Assembly: GCA_900769055.1 (NCBI GenBank)
Contig: CAAGFF010000270.1
Location: forward strand, 1 to 29,843
Reading direction: 5' to 3'
Length of the DNA stretch: 29,843 bases
Source: an uncultured Prevotella sp.
Lineage (GTDB): Bacteria; Bacteroidota; Bacteroidia; Bacteroidales; Bacteroidaceae
A program made the position numbers and the translations under genes. Numbering within the stretch: the first letter of the stretch is position 1; each line of letters begins with the position of its first letter. The notes beneath the pieces are model-generated. The model was not told the origin of the DNA. It saw only the letters and a list, made by a program, of their open reading frames with translations, and made no database searches. This document shows positions 1-8,338 of the stretch, in pieces.

Positions 1-398
1 ATGCATGGCTTGTGTCCGTCCTGTGGCCAGAAGATGGCGAAGTCGCCAGGCTTGCAGTTGACAAGTGTTGGGGAGGCAACGCCCGGATATTTTGTGATGT
101 CCTTGGCGTCATTGTATTCGGCCTCTGGCAGGTCGGCAAGTGGCATGTAGCCGTATGCCTCTGGTGCGTCGAGGGGTATCTGGATGTCAAGCATACGCCT
201 GTGGGTCTCGAAGACGGCCTCCTCCTCGGTCTTGCCCTTGGCCAAGGCAATGTTCAGGAACAGGTCGTCACCCTTGATGGGATGCTTGCCAACCTCAAGA
301 GCCATCAAGTCGTGCTCTTTGACGAATTTGACTACCTCCTCGAAAAGGGGGTTCAGAGAAACATATTTCTCCAGGTTTTCCATTGTATCAACTACCAT
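1..398 (-). CDS. YhcH/YjgK/YiaL family protein (partial, C-terminus off the left edge)
   Basis: About 132 residues are visible and the gene runs off the left end. I recognise the YhcH/YjgK/YiaL (DUF386) family, a cupin-like fold linked in other bacteria to sialic acid and other sugar metabolism and to biofilm formation. Visible family features are the block FETHRRMLDIQIPL, where the His and Asp match the conserved metal/ligand region, and the late block CKPGDFAIFWPQDGHKP with its PGDFAIFWP signature and a second His. The ATG at 398 gives MVVDTMENLEKY; a second in-frame ATG at 383 would shorten it by five residues. I prefer 398 because relatives start similarly. No Shine-Dalgarno is visible. 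The MORN-repeat gene ends 45 bp upstream on the same strand, so the two may be co-transcribed. The family call is firm; the substrate is not known. Confidence 0.85.
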   Translation of the reverse strand, partial: MVVDTMENLEKYVSLNPLFEEVVKFVKEHDLMALEVGKHPIKGDDLFLNIALAKGKTEEEAVFETHRRMLDIQIPLDAPEAYGYMPLADLPEAEYNDAKDITKYPGVASPTLVNCKPGDFAIFWPQDGHKPC

Positions 399-443
399 GA
401 TTACTTTGTATTTAAGAGGTTAATGATGTTCTTTTGCTGGGGC

Positions 444-1565
444 TTAGTCGTTGAAGCGCTTGCCGCTCTCGTAGTGTCCGGAGGAGATTACCTTTCCGTT
501 GCGGTCCTTCTCCACGAACTTGCCGTCGCGGCGGTCGTCGACATAGGTTCCCTCAAACCGCTTGCCGTCCTTGTCTTCCTCTATGGCCTTGCCGTTGCGC
601 TGGCCGTTGTGGTAAACACCCTTGAAGCGGGAGCCGTCGGCATAGTGTATCACGACCTCGCCCTCTACCCTACCGTTTAGGAACGAGCCCTCGAATATGT
701 CGCCCGTCTTCTTGGTAAGCTTTCCGTGTCCGTTCTGCTTGTCAGCCTTCCAGTCGCCCGTATAGATGTCTCCATTGCTCCACACGAAGGTGCCCTGTCC
801 GGATTTGTCGCCCTCAACGAAATGGCCTGTGTACTTGTCGCCATTGGCATATCTGAGAATGCCGACGCCCGTACGCTCGCCCTGCACGTACTCTCCCTCG
901 TATACATCTCCATTCTGGAACTTGTATATTCCTCGTCCGTTCTGTATGTCGTCGAGCCACTCGCCAACGTATATGTCGCCGTCGGCATAGTGGTTGGTAC
1001 CCTTGCCCGTACGTTGGTTGTTGGCCCACATGCCCTCGTATGTCGTGCCGTCGCCCCAGTCGAAGAATCCCTTTCCCGACTTCTGGTCATCAATCCAGTT
1101 GCCGTCATAGAACGCTCCGTTCGAGTAAGTATACCTGCCCTTGCCCTGGCGCTTGTCCTTGAGCCAGTTGCCCTCGTACTTGTCGCCGTTGTAGTAGTAC
1201 ATTATGCCATGTCCCTGCTGAAAGTCACGATACCAGAGGCCAACATATTTATTGTTGTTGTTGAAATAGTATGTTCCCTGCCCATGCTGCTGGTTCTGGA
1301 ACCACTCGCCCTCATACTTCTCTCCGTCGGCAAACGTGTAGACACCAAATCCGTGTCTCTTTCCCTTGACAAACTCCCCCTCGTAGATGTTTCCGTTGTC
1401 AAAGGTCACGCTACCCTTGCCATGGGGCTTGCCTGCCGAGATTTCTCCCTTGTAGACACCATGTATGTTGTCCATGACGATATTGCATGAGCCAAGGACA
1501 ACTTTCTGAGCTACGGCACCAAAAGGAAGCAAGGCGAAAAATAGGAATATTATTGGTTTTCTCAT
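444..1565 (-). CDS. Secreted MORN-repeat protein (14 repeats)
   Basis: A protein of 373 residues. The ATG at 1565 begins MRKPIIFLFFALLPFGAVAQ, a clear Sec signal peptide; the open frame extends 20 codons further upstream, but that segment lies over the promoter. After a short linker, essentially the whole protein is tandem MORN units of 23 residues with the pattern YxGxWxxGxxxGxGxxxxxxG. I count about 14, the last three degenerate. MORN repeats form an elongated beta-hairpin stack. In eukaryotes they contact lipids or proteins; in bacteria the role is mostly unknown. Export suggests a periplasmic or surface scaffold. It probably forms a transcription unit with the downstream YhcH gene. Domain content is certain; function is not. 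Confidence 0.85.
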   Translation of the reverse strand: MRKPIIFLFFALLPFGAVAQKVVLGSCNIVMDNIHGVYKGEISAGKPHGKGSVTFDNGNIYEGEFVKGKRHGFGVYTFADGEKYEGEWFQNQQHGQGTYYFNNNNKYVGLWYRDFQQGHGIMYYYNGDKYEGNWLKDKRQGKGRYTYSNGAFYDGNWIDDQKSGKGFFDWGDGTTYEGMWANNQRTGKGTNHYADGDIYVGEWLDDIQNGRGIYKFQNGDVYEGEYVQGERTGVGILRYANGDKYTGHFVEGDKSGQGTFVWSNGDIYTGDWKADKQNGHGKLTKKTGDIFEGSFLNGRVEGEVVIHYADGSRFKGVYHNGQRNGKAIEEDKDGKRFEGTYVDDRRDGKFVEKDRNGKVISSGHYESGKRFND

Positions 1566-1595
1566 CAATACAGTTTCATTGTTTAAAATCAACTC

Positions 1596-1626
1596 CAAAA
1601 GTAGCAAATTTCGTCCAACGGGCAAA
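1596..1626 (-). promoter_or_regulatory. Bacteroidota-type promoter of the MORN gene
   Basis: Read on the minus strand, TTTG (1623-1626) is followed after exactly 19 bp by TACTTTTG (1596-1603). This is an exact match to the Bacteroidota -33/-7 consensus TTTG-N19-TAnnTTTG. The predicted transcript start lies about 25 nt upstream of the ATG at 1565, which supports that start codon. Confidence 0.75.
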
Positions 1627-1666
1627 ATGTATTAGTATTTTTTAGTATTTTGTGTTTTTTTATTAT

Positions 1667-1674
1667 TATCTTTG
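1667..1674 (+). promoter_or_regulatory. Candidate -7 element for kdsB
   Basis: TATCTTTG matches the Bacteroidota -7 element, about 83 bp upstream of the kdsB ATG. A -33 partner is weak: TTAG sits at 21 bp spacing instead of TTTG. Confidence 0.5.
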
Positions 1675-1756
1675 CCGCACGAACGCAAGGAGCCACGGCA
1701 AATTGCGACAACAGAATACACGAAATCATAAACCCAAAAAAACATATAATACTGTT

Positions 1757-2509
1757 ATGAGATTTGTTGCTATCATTCCGGCCAGGTATGCCTCTACCCG
1801 ATTTCCTGGCAAGCCGCTTGCCATTCTTGGAGGCAAGCCCGTCATAGAGCATGTGTACAGAAAGGCTGCCGAGGTGCTCGACGAGGCTTACGTGGCTACA
1901 GACGACCTGCGAATAGAAGAGGCTGTAAAGGCTTTTGGCGGAAAAGTGATAATGACCGGTGCCAACCACAAGAGCGGAACAGACCGTATAGCCGAGGCAT
2001 TGGGGAAGATTGACGGACAATGGGACGTGGTGGTGAACGTTCAGGGCGATGAGCCTTTCATCCACAGGAGCCAGATTGAGGAGGTGTGCAAATGCTTCGA
2101 TGACCCCGACACGCAGATAGCCACCCTGGGCAAGCCGTTCGACAGCATGGAGGGCGTGATGAACCCCAACTCGCCAAAGATTGTCACGGACAACCGGGGA
2201 TATGCCATGTATTTCTCGCGCTCGCCCATACCCTACGTGCGCGGAAAGGAGCAGGCGGAATGGATTAACAATTTCTGCTTCCTGAAACACCTCGGCATAT
2301 ACGCCTACAGGAGCGAGGTTCTAAGGGAGATAACGAAGCTCGGCCAATCGCCCTTGGAGATTGCCGAAAGCCTGGAACAGCTGCGTTGGCTGCAAAACGG
2401 CTACAAGATAAAGGTGGGACTCACAGACGTGGAGACCATAGGCATAGACACACCCGAGGACCTTACGAAAGCAGAGATATTTCTGTCACGGCACGCGAAC
2501 GTTCTGTAA
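1757..2509 (+). CDS. kdsB: 3-deoxy-manno-octulosonate cytidylyltransferase (CMP-Kdo synthetase)
   Basis: A protein of 250 residues, the usual KdsB length. It activates Kdo with CTP to give CMP-Kdo in the cytoplasm, the donor for the LPS inner core. The N-terminus MRFVAIIPARYASTRFPGKP is the nucleotidyltransferase signature. VQGDEPF near residue 97 carries the metal-binding Asp, and the C-terminal part has the family block IGIDTPEDL. The ATG at 1757 is chosen because the Rossmann-like strand begins immediately; the frame stays open upstream but that stretch overlaps the promoter. The last 47 bp overlap the end of tilS on the other strand. Identification is firm. Confidence 0.96.
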   Translation: MRFVAIIPARYASTRFPGKPLAILGGKPVIEHVYRKAAEVLDEAYVATDDLRIEEAVKAFGGKVIMTGANHKSGTDRIAEALGKIDGQWDVVVNVQGDEPFIHRSQIEEVCKCFDDPDTQIATLGKPFDSMEGVMNPNSPKIVTDNRGYAMYFSRSPIPYVRGKEQAEWINNFCFLKHLGIYAYRSEVLREITKLGQSPLEIAESLEQLRWLQNGYKIKVGLTDVETIGIDTPEDLTKAEIFLSRHANVL

Positions 2510-3818
2510 GGCAGAAACGTGCATCGGGACGGCATCCCACAACCCACACTATCCGGCCTGAGGCATCCGTAACGACCAGCTGGCGGCGCTTGGCCGTCAG
2601 CGGCATTTTCAGCCCTGTCAGGAAGTCGCTCAGCAACTTGCTGCCCCTCATGCCGAAAGGCACGAAGCGGTCGCCAGGCTCCACGCCACGTACAGTAAGG
2701 GGGAATGCAACCTTGTCGGCATCAAGACACGCCTTGCATCTGTCGCGAGAGACCACATAGTCACTATTGATGACTGCCGAGGTCACACGAATCCTCGCAC
2801 CTGAGGGACAGACATAAAGTCCAGGCTCAGGAATGGCCATCGGCCTGACAGCCTCCCCGTTTTTCTCCGACAGCAACAGCCGTCCACGGTCAAGACACAG
2901 CTCGTGGGTGGCAGACAGCCATGTGCGTCCAGGCTCGCCATCAAGGCTTTGCGACACCTGCGTAACCTGTGACGAGTTGAAGCCGTAGCGGCTGAGAAGG
3001 TTCCAAAGAAAATATTCCACGGATGGGAACGAGCGCAACTGGCTGATGCTGACTGTTGCCTGACCGTCCTTCCATTCAACACAGCCTGCGGCAGACTCTA
3101 CAGAAGCATCCACAACATGCTGCGCCTCGGCCATCCATCGTGCCATGTTCAGGATGTTGGCCTTCACGGCTGGGTTAACGTCCTCAAGCACGGGTATGAC
3201 ATTGAGCCTCAGCTTGTTGCGCTGAACGTCGGCAACAAGGTTGGTGCTGTCCGTGACATAATCCTGTCCTACGGCTGCAAGGTATCGCTCAATCTCACTT
3301 CTGTCCACACAGAGCAGCGGCCTGACAACCAGTCCGTTGCGTGGTGACATGCCCGTAAGCCCGTTCAGTCCCGTGCCGCGTGTGATGTTAAGAAGAATGG
3401 TCTCAACATTGTCATCCTCATGATGGGCCACGCATACCGACTGGGCATCTATGTCACGACATAGCTGGCGGAAATAGGAATAGCGCAGGTCGCGTGCCGC
3501 CATCTCTATGCTTACTTTATGCAGGGAAGCGTATTCCCTTGTGTCAAAGTGTATTCTGTGAAGCTCCACTCCGCATGTTTTGCACAAGGACACACAGAAT
3601 TCCTCATCACGACGTGACTCGTCACCCCGCAGGTGGAAGTTGCAATGGGCTGCATCGACATCATATCCCAAGCTCCTTAGCAGCAGTAGCAGAGCCACGC
3701 TGTCGGCACCTCCCGACAAGGCCACAATATGCTTGCGGTCCTTGTCGAGCAGACTATTCTCCTTAATAAAGGACGCCACTTTGCTGGTGACGTCCTTTAC
3801 GATATTGTCATTCGACAT
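2463..3818 (-). CDS. tilS: tRNA(Ile)-lysidine synthetase
   Basis: A protein of 451 residues. TilS converts the wobble C34 of the CAU-anticodon tRNA-Ile to lysidine using ATP and lysine, so that AUA is read as isoleucine; it is essential in most bacteria. The N-type ATP-pyrophosphatase P-loop SGGADS is at residues 35-40, with the family blocks AAHCNFHLRGDES and AHHEDDNVET following. The C-terminal domain contains VEPGDRFVPFGMRGSK, typical of the long TilS form. The ATG at 3818 overlaps the end of rlmI by 11 bp, consistent with translational coupling; an in-frame TTG at 3827 is possible but less likely. AAGGGA lies about 14 nt upstream. It is third in an exonuclease-rlmI-tilS operon. Identification is firm. 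Confidence 0.95.
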   Translation of the reverse strand: MSNDNIVKDVTSKVASFIKENSLLDKDRKHIVALSGGADSVALLLLLRSLGYDVDAAHCNFHLRGDESRRDEEFCVSLCKTCGVELHRIHFDTREYASLHKVSIEMAARDLRYSYFRQLCRDIDAQSVCVAHHEDDNVETILLNITRGTGLNGLTGMSPRNGLVVRPLLCVDRSEIERYLAAVGQDYVTDSTNLVADVQRNKLRLNVIPVLEDVNPAVKANILNMARWMAEAQHVVDASVESAAGCVEWKDGQATVSISQLRSFPSVEYFLWNLLSRYGFNSSQVTQVSQSLDGEPGRTWLSATHELCLDRGRLLLSEKNGEAVRPMAIPEPGLYVCPSGARIRVTSAVINSDYVVSRDRCKACLDADKVAFPLTVRGVEPGDRFVPFGMRGSKLLSDFLTGLKMPLTAKRRQLVVTDASGRIVWVVGCRPDARFCLTERSRAVTEISLLS

Positions 3819-4989
3819 ACAAGACAAGTCCCTTTAGATATTCGCCTTCCGGATGGTAGATGTTTATTGGATGGTCAGCAGGCTGATGAAGCTGGTGCAG
3901 AATGCGCACCTTGCGTCCGGCCTGAGCGGCAGCCGTGAAGACGGCATTGCGGAAATTATCCTTCGTGACCACCTGCGAGCAGCTGAAGGTGAACAGTATG
4001 CCACCACTCTTAATCTTCTCAAATCCCTTTACGTTGAGCCTTGTATATCCCTTCAGGGCATTGTGCAGGGCACCCCGATGCTTTGCAAAGGCCGGAGGGT
4101 CGAGGATGATAAGGTCGTATTTTCCCTCGTTGGCATCAAGGAACTTGAAGGCATCCTCGCAGAATGCCTCATGTCTCTTGTCGCCCGCAAAGTTCAGGTC
4201 TACATTGGCATTGGTAAGCTCTATGGCCTTGGCGCTGCTGTCAACGGAATGGACAAGGGTTGCCCCTCCACGCATGGCATAGACGGAGAAGCCGCCTGTA
4301 TAGCAGAACATGTTGAGGACGCTCTTGCCCTTTGCGTATTTCTCAAGGAGCAGCCTGTTCTCACGCTGGTCAACGAAGAAGCCAGTCTTCTGTCCCTTCA
4401 GCCAGTCTACATGGAACAACAGCCCGTTCTCCTTGGTGGTATTCTCGTCGCTACCTCCATAGATGAAGCTGTTCTGCTGCCCCAAGTCAGCCTTGAAGGG
4501 AAGCGTGGTCTCACTCTTATAATAAACGTTCTCTATCCTGCTCTCCATAACCTCGACAAGGGCCGCACAAACCTCCATGCGGCAGACATGCATGCCTACG
4601 CTATGGGCCTGCATGACGGCAGTCTTGCCATAGCAGTCGATGACCAGTCCCGGCAGGTTGTCGCCCTCGCCATGCACAAGGCGATAGGTGTTGTTGTCGT
4701 TGCTGTCGGCAATACCAAGGCTGCGCCTAACATCCAAAGCCGAGGCAAGACGCGACTTCCAGAACTCATGGCCGATGGCGATGTCGCGGAACGACAGTAC
4801 CCTGACCGATATGGAGCCTATCTGGTAATGGCCTACGGCCAGGAACGTGCCGTCAGAAGCCAACACCCTGACGATATCGCCCTCGGCTATTCCTTCATCA
4901 CTACGCAGTATGGCACCAGAGAATATCCAAGGATGGAACCGCCTGAGCGACTCCTCCTTGCCTCGTTTCAAATATATGTTTCTGTACAT
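3808..4989 (-). CDS. rlmI: Class I SAM-dependent rRNA (cytosine-C5) methyltransferase, RlmI type
   Basis: A protein of 393 residues, matching the RlmI family, which makes m5C in 23S rRNA (C1962 in E. coli). The first ~75 residues form a PUA-like RNA-binding domain, then a Rossmann methyltransferase domain with VLNMFCYTGGFSVYA (SAM-binding motif I) and LIILDPPAFAKHRG (motif IV, DPPAF). The catalytic Cys is probably in TFSCSQ, near residue 337. It begins 25 bp after the exonuclease stop and overlaps tilS, so it is the middle gene of an RNA-related operon. Family assignment is firm; the exact target base is inferred from the family. Confidence 0.92.
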   Translation of the reverse strand: MYRNIYLKRGKEESLRRFHPWIFSGAILRSDEGIAEGDIVRVLASDGTFLAVGHYQIGSISVRVLSFRDIAIGHEFWKSRLASALDVRRSLGIADSNDNNTYRLVHGEGDNLPGLVIDCYGKTAVMQAHSVGMHVCRMEVCAALVEVMESRIENVYYKSETTLPFKADLGQQNSFIYGGSDENTTKENGLLFHVDWLKGQKTGFFVDQRENRLLLEKYAKGKSVLNMFCYTGGFSVYAMRGGATLVHSVDSSAKAIELTNANVDLNFAGDKRHEAFCEDAFKFLDANEGKYDLIILDPPAFAKHRGALHNALKGYTRLNVKGFEKIKSGGILFTFSCSQVVTKDNFRNAVFTAAAQAGRKVRILHQLHQPADHPINIYHPEGEYLKGLVLYVE

Positions 4990-5014
4990 GGTCTATTATG
5001 ATGAGTTCTACAAT

Positions 5015-5689
5015 TCAACTATCTCCTTCTGGCATGTCAGCCATACTGGAGGCTTCCTGCTGTCCGTTTTCCCCGGCTACTGTCTCAAGCACATAGTCGC
5101 CCGATTCCTGCAGCCGCACAATCTCCTCATACAGCATGATGCAGCTCCACGCATCTGTGGCGGCATAAATCTTTTGCTTGTCCGTGAGGATGTCGTTCTC
5201 CCAGTTGGTAAGCCTCTGGCGCTTGCTTATCTTCTGTCCGAAGATGTTTGCGTATAGCTTTTGCAGGCTCTTGTCCTCGATACCTATGCTCCCGACAATG
5301 TCCTGAAGGTCGATGAACAGTCCGGGCTTGAAGTCCTCACGCTTCTTGAGCATCAGTATGTCATCATGCCAGGACAGTCCAATCTTCTTTACAGTCGTGT
5401 CCTCAAGAAGACGCTTGATGGCAGGAGTAATACCTGTAAGGTTGAGCCTGAACAGGAAACAGATGTCACGGCTCGACACTTGTAGCAGCGAAACCTTATG
5501 CAGCTCGCCCCGCCTGAACGACGGACGCGTCTCGGTATCTACGCCAAGAATGTCATGGGACAGCAGGTAGTCCACGGCCTTCCCAGTCTCTCCTGGAGAC
5601 ACTATAACCACTATCCTGCCAGGAAATGTCACCGAAGGTAATGCTGTTATGGAATGCTTGTCAAACTTATTATATATTACTCTTTTCAT
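5015..5689 (-). CDS. 3'-5' exonuclease, RNase D / DEDDy family
   Basis: A protein of 224 residues from the ATG at 5689; a TTG two codons earlier is also in frame. The DEDD exonuclease motifs are visible. Exo I is LGVDTETRP, with the metal-binding Asp and Glu. Exo II falls in the block KKIGLSWHDDILMLKK with the conserved Asp. Exo III is YAATDAWSC, with the Y-x-x-x-D spacing of the DEDDy subgroup. There is no HRDC or polymerase domain, so this is the single-domain form common in Bacteroidota, often annotated as 3'-5' exonuclease domain protein 2. The substrate could be RNA or DNA. Its place at the head of an operon with rlmI and tilS favours RNA, but that is inference. Confidence 0.88.
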   Translation of the reverse strand: MKRVIYNKFDKHSITALPSVTFPGRIVVIVSPGETGKAVDYLLSHDILGVDTETRPSFRRGELHKVSLLQVSSRDICFLFRLNLTGITPAIKRLLEDTTVKKIGLSWHDDILMLKKREDFKPGLFIDLQDIVGSIGIEDKSLQKLYANIFGQKISKRQRLTNWENDILTDKQKIYAATDAWSCIMLYEEIVRLQESGDYVLETVAGENGQQEASSMADMPEGDS

Positions 5690-5712
5690 TGCCAAATGGA
5701 TGTTACGATTTG

Positions 5713-5720
5713 CAAAATTA
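5713..5720 (-). promoter_or_regulatory. Candidate -7 element for the exonuclease-rlmI-tilS operon
   Basis: On the minus strand this reads TAATTTTG, matching TAnnTTTG, about 24 bp upstream of the ATG at 5689. No convincing -33 TTTG was found at the usual spacing. Confidence 0.5.
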
Positions 5721-5763
5721 GAAAAAAGTTAGCAAATTATGGCAGAATCTGAGTTTTTTACGC

Positions 5764-5771
5764 TATTTTTG
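5764..5771 (+). promoter_or_regulatory. Candidate -7 element for ftsK
   Basis: TATTTTTG matches TAnnTTTG, 26 bp upstream of the ftsK ATG. The -33 region lacks a clear TTTG. It faces away from the exonuclease promoter 43 bp to its left. Confidence 0.5.
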
Positions 5772-5797
5772 CAGTTAAAAAACGAAACATTTGACAA

Positions 5798-8269
5798 ATG
5801 ACTAAGAAAAAGACAGAACGAAAGAACAAAAATACAAGCGAGACACGAAGCATCAGGAGCATTATTTCCAACGAGACAACAGATGCCATGTTTGGCCTAA
5901 TACTCATAGCGATAGCCATAGTGATGATTATCGCCATGAGCTCATTCTTCGCTACAGGAGCCGCCGACCAGAGCATTCTGGAGAACATGAGACCAGGCGA
6001 GTGGCTCAACAGCGACAAGCAGTTTACCAACTACTGCGGCTCCCTGGGAGCATTGATGGCGTACTACCTTATGTCTGTAAACTTCGGCTTGCCGGCATTC
6101 CTCATACCCGTATTCGTAATTCTGGTAGGACTGAAACTGTTGCGGGCATACAACGTAAACCTGTGGAAGTGGTTCTTCGGAATGGCTCTCGTAATGATAT
6201 GGTCGTCGGTGACATTCGCCAAGATACTGACACCAATCATGAGCGGGCTAATCTTCAACCCCGGAGGCAACCACGGACTATTCTGCGTGCAGCAACTGGA
6301 AAACCTCATAGGGCCTCCAGGACTAACGGCCATCCTATTCCTCGTTGCCACAGCATTCCTGGCTTACCTCAGCGCTGAGACCATCGAGGTGATAAGGAAA
6401 GCTCTCAACCCCGTGGAGTATCTGACCTCGAAGATAAAGTTCAGCGTCACCAACACACTTCACAAAGATGAGGAAGAGGATGTTGAACCCAGCTATGTAC
6501 TAAATGGTGATGGCAACGACACATACGACAGCATAGACAACAGCGGCGATGGAAACGAGGCCCAGACTGTAGACCTGACTGATACCGGGGACGTGCAAGC
6601 GCAAAACATAACGGTTGAGCAGACCGACGGACAGGACGGCCAGAACCAGCAGAGCCAGGACGAGGACTGCGACCTGACTGTGACAGCGGCACCTGCCGTG
6701 GAGCAGGGACAGGGACGGGACCTGACCATAGAGGAGATTATGAAGACCCCGATTAATCCTCTCGAACCGTTTGTCAACTACAAGAAGCCAGGACTTGACC
6801 TGCTCAAGAAGTACGAGGACAACAAAAGGCCAGTCGTTGACATGGAGGAAATTACGGCCAACAAAAACCGCATCGTTGAGGTGCTCGACAGCTTCGGCGT
6901 GAAAATCAGCCGAATAAGCGCTACCGTCGGACCAACCATCACACTCTACGAGATCACACCTGCCGAAGGCGTAAGGATAAACAAGATTAGAAATCTGGAG
7001 GACGACATAGCCCTGAACCTGGCTGCTTTGGGAATACGTATCATCGCTCCTATACCGGGACGCGGAACCATCGGTATAGAGGTTCCAAACAAGAAACCGC
7101 AGATTGTCTCCATGGAGAGCGTCATCAACTCCAAGAAATTCAAGGAGTCGAGGATGGAGCTGCCCGTAGTCATAGGTAAGACCATCTCGAACGATGTCTT
7201 CATGTTCGACCTGCACAAGCTGCCACACCTTCTCGTAGCTGGTGCCACAGGACAGGGTAAGTCGGTCGGACTGAACGCCATCATCACATCCCTGCTCTAC
7301 AAGAAGCACCCCAACGAGCTGAAATTCGTACTTGTAGACCCGAAGAAGGTTGAGTTCTCCATCTACAACCAGATAACATCGCACTACATGGCATCGCTGC
7401 CCGAAAACGAGGACGAGCCTATCATCACGGATGTAAACAAGGTTGTAAGGACACTCAACTCCCTGTGCAAGCTCATGGACCACAGGTACGACATGCTGAA
7501 GATGGCCCAGGTGAAGAAGATTGAGGAATACAACGAGAAGTTCATCAACCACCACCTCGACCTCACCAAGGGACATGAGTACATGCCTTACATCGTGGTT
7601 ATCATAGACGAGTTTGGAGACCTCATCATGACTGCCGGCAAGGAGATAGAGCTGCCAATAGCGCGTATAGCACAGCTGGCACGTGCCGTAGGCATACACA
7701 TGGTGATAGCTACTCAGCGACCGACAACAAAGATTATCACAGGTAACATCAAGGCCAACTTCCCCGGACGCATCGCCTTCCGCGTAACATCCGTAGTAGA
7801 CTCAAGAACCATCCTCGACCGCAAGGGAGCCGAGCAGCTGGTGGGAAAGGGAGACATGCTGTTCCTTGCCGGAGGCGACCCCATACGTGTGCAATGCGCA
7901 TTCATCGATACGCCTGAGATAGAAAACGTCAACGACTTCATCTTCAACCAGCCTGGACCAGTCGCTCCTATGGAGCTGCCAGAGCCTGCCGATGATGGTA
8001 GCGGAGACTTCAGTAGTGACGGCTCTGCCGACCTGAAGAGCCTCGACCCATTCTTCGAGGAGGCCGCACATGCCATCGTAGTTTCGCAGCAAGGCTCGAC
8101 GAGTATGATACAAAGACGCTTCTCGATTGGCTACAACAGGGCTGGCCGACTTATGGACCAGCTTGAGGCAGCAGGCATTGTTGGATCGCAATCGGGCTCG
8201 AAGCCACGTGAAGTGCTCATCACGGACGAGAACACGTTGAACGCCCTGCTCGCAAAGCTCAGAGGATAG
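5798..8269 (+). CDS. ftsK: DNA translocase FtsK
   Basis: A protein of 823 residues. FtsK is the septal ATP-driven DNA pump that clears chromosome termini and activates XerCD recombination at division. A basic N-terminus is followed by about four membrane segments within residues 28-200. A long acidic, Gln/Asp-rich linker follows (about 225-315). The alpha-beta motor comes next, with Walker A GATGQGKS near 481-488 and Walker B VVIIDEFGDL near 601. The C-terminal gamma domain (about 750-823) contains the winged-helix block MIQRRFSIGYNRAGRLMDQL that reads KOPS-like sequences. GQGKS instead of GSGKS is usual in Bacteroidota. It is the first gene of a likely operon with the LolA-like gene and perhaps the DUF5687 gene. 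Confidence 0.95.
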   Translation: MTKKKTERKNKNTSETRSIRSIISNETTDAMFGLILIAIAIVMIIAMSSFFATGAADQSILENMRPGEWLNSDKQFTNYCGSLGALMAYYLMSVNFGLPAFLIPVFVILVGLKLLRAYNVNLWKWFFGMALVMIWSSVTFAKILTPIMSGLIFNPGGNHGLFCVQQLENLIGPPGLTAILFLVATAFLAYLSAETIEVIRKALNPVEYLTSKIKFSVTNTLHKDEEEDVEPSYVLNGDGNDTYDSIDNSGDGNEAQTVDLTDTGDVQAQNITVEQTDGQDGQNQQSQDEDCDLTVTAAPAVEQGQGRDLTIEEIMKTPINPLEPFVNYKKPGLDLLKKYEDNKRPVVDMEEITANKNRIVEVLDSFGVKISRISATVGPTITLYEITPAEGVRINKIRNLEDDIALNLAALGIRIIAPIPGRGTIGIEVPNKKPQIVSMESVINSKKFKESRMELPVVIGKTISNDVFMFDLHKLPHLLVAGATGQGKSVGLNAIITSLLYKKHPNELKFVLVDPKKVEFSIYNQITSHYMASLPENEDEPIITDVNKVVRTLNSLCKLMDHRYDMLKMAQVKKIEEYNEKFINHHLDLTKGHEYMPYIVVIIDEFGDLIMTAGKEIELPIARIAQLARAVGIHMVIATQRPTTKIITGNIKANFPGRIAFRVTSVVDSRTILDRKGAEQLVGKGDMLFLAGGDPIRVQCAFIDTPEIENVNDFIFNQPGPVAPMELPEPADDGSGDFSSDGSADLKSLDPFFEEAAHAIVVSQQGSTSMIQRRFSIGYNRAGRLMDQLEAAGIVGSQSGSKPREVLITDENTLNALLAKLRG

Positions 8270-8338
8270 TCTTACGGGAAGATAAAAGGAGACAAAACCC
8301 CATATATACATTATTAATATATATAACAACATCAAGAC

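Noticed and set aside
12..680. A plus-strand open frame over the YhcH and MORN genes
   Set aside because: Both minus-strand proteins carry clear family motifs; the plus frame spans two of them and the gap between.
1652..1756. A longer KdsB with 35 extra N-terminal residues
   Set aside because: The upstream part overlaps the candidate -7 box, lacks homology, and KdsB proteins begin at the equivalent of the ATG at 1757.
3853..5001. A long open frame on the plus strand opposite rlmI
   Set aside because: It is the antisense of a well-identified enzyme gene and has no recognisable domain; long antisense frames are common in this codon usage.
6500..7699. A 399-codon open frame antisense to ftsK
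   Set aside because: ftsK motifs are on the opposite strand throughout, and the antisense product shows only low-complexity Val/Leu-rich sequence.
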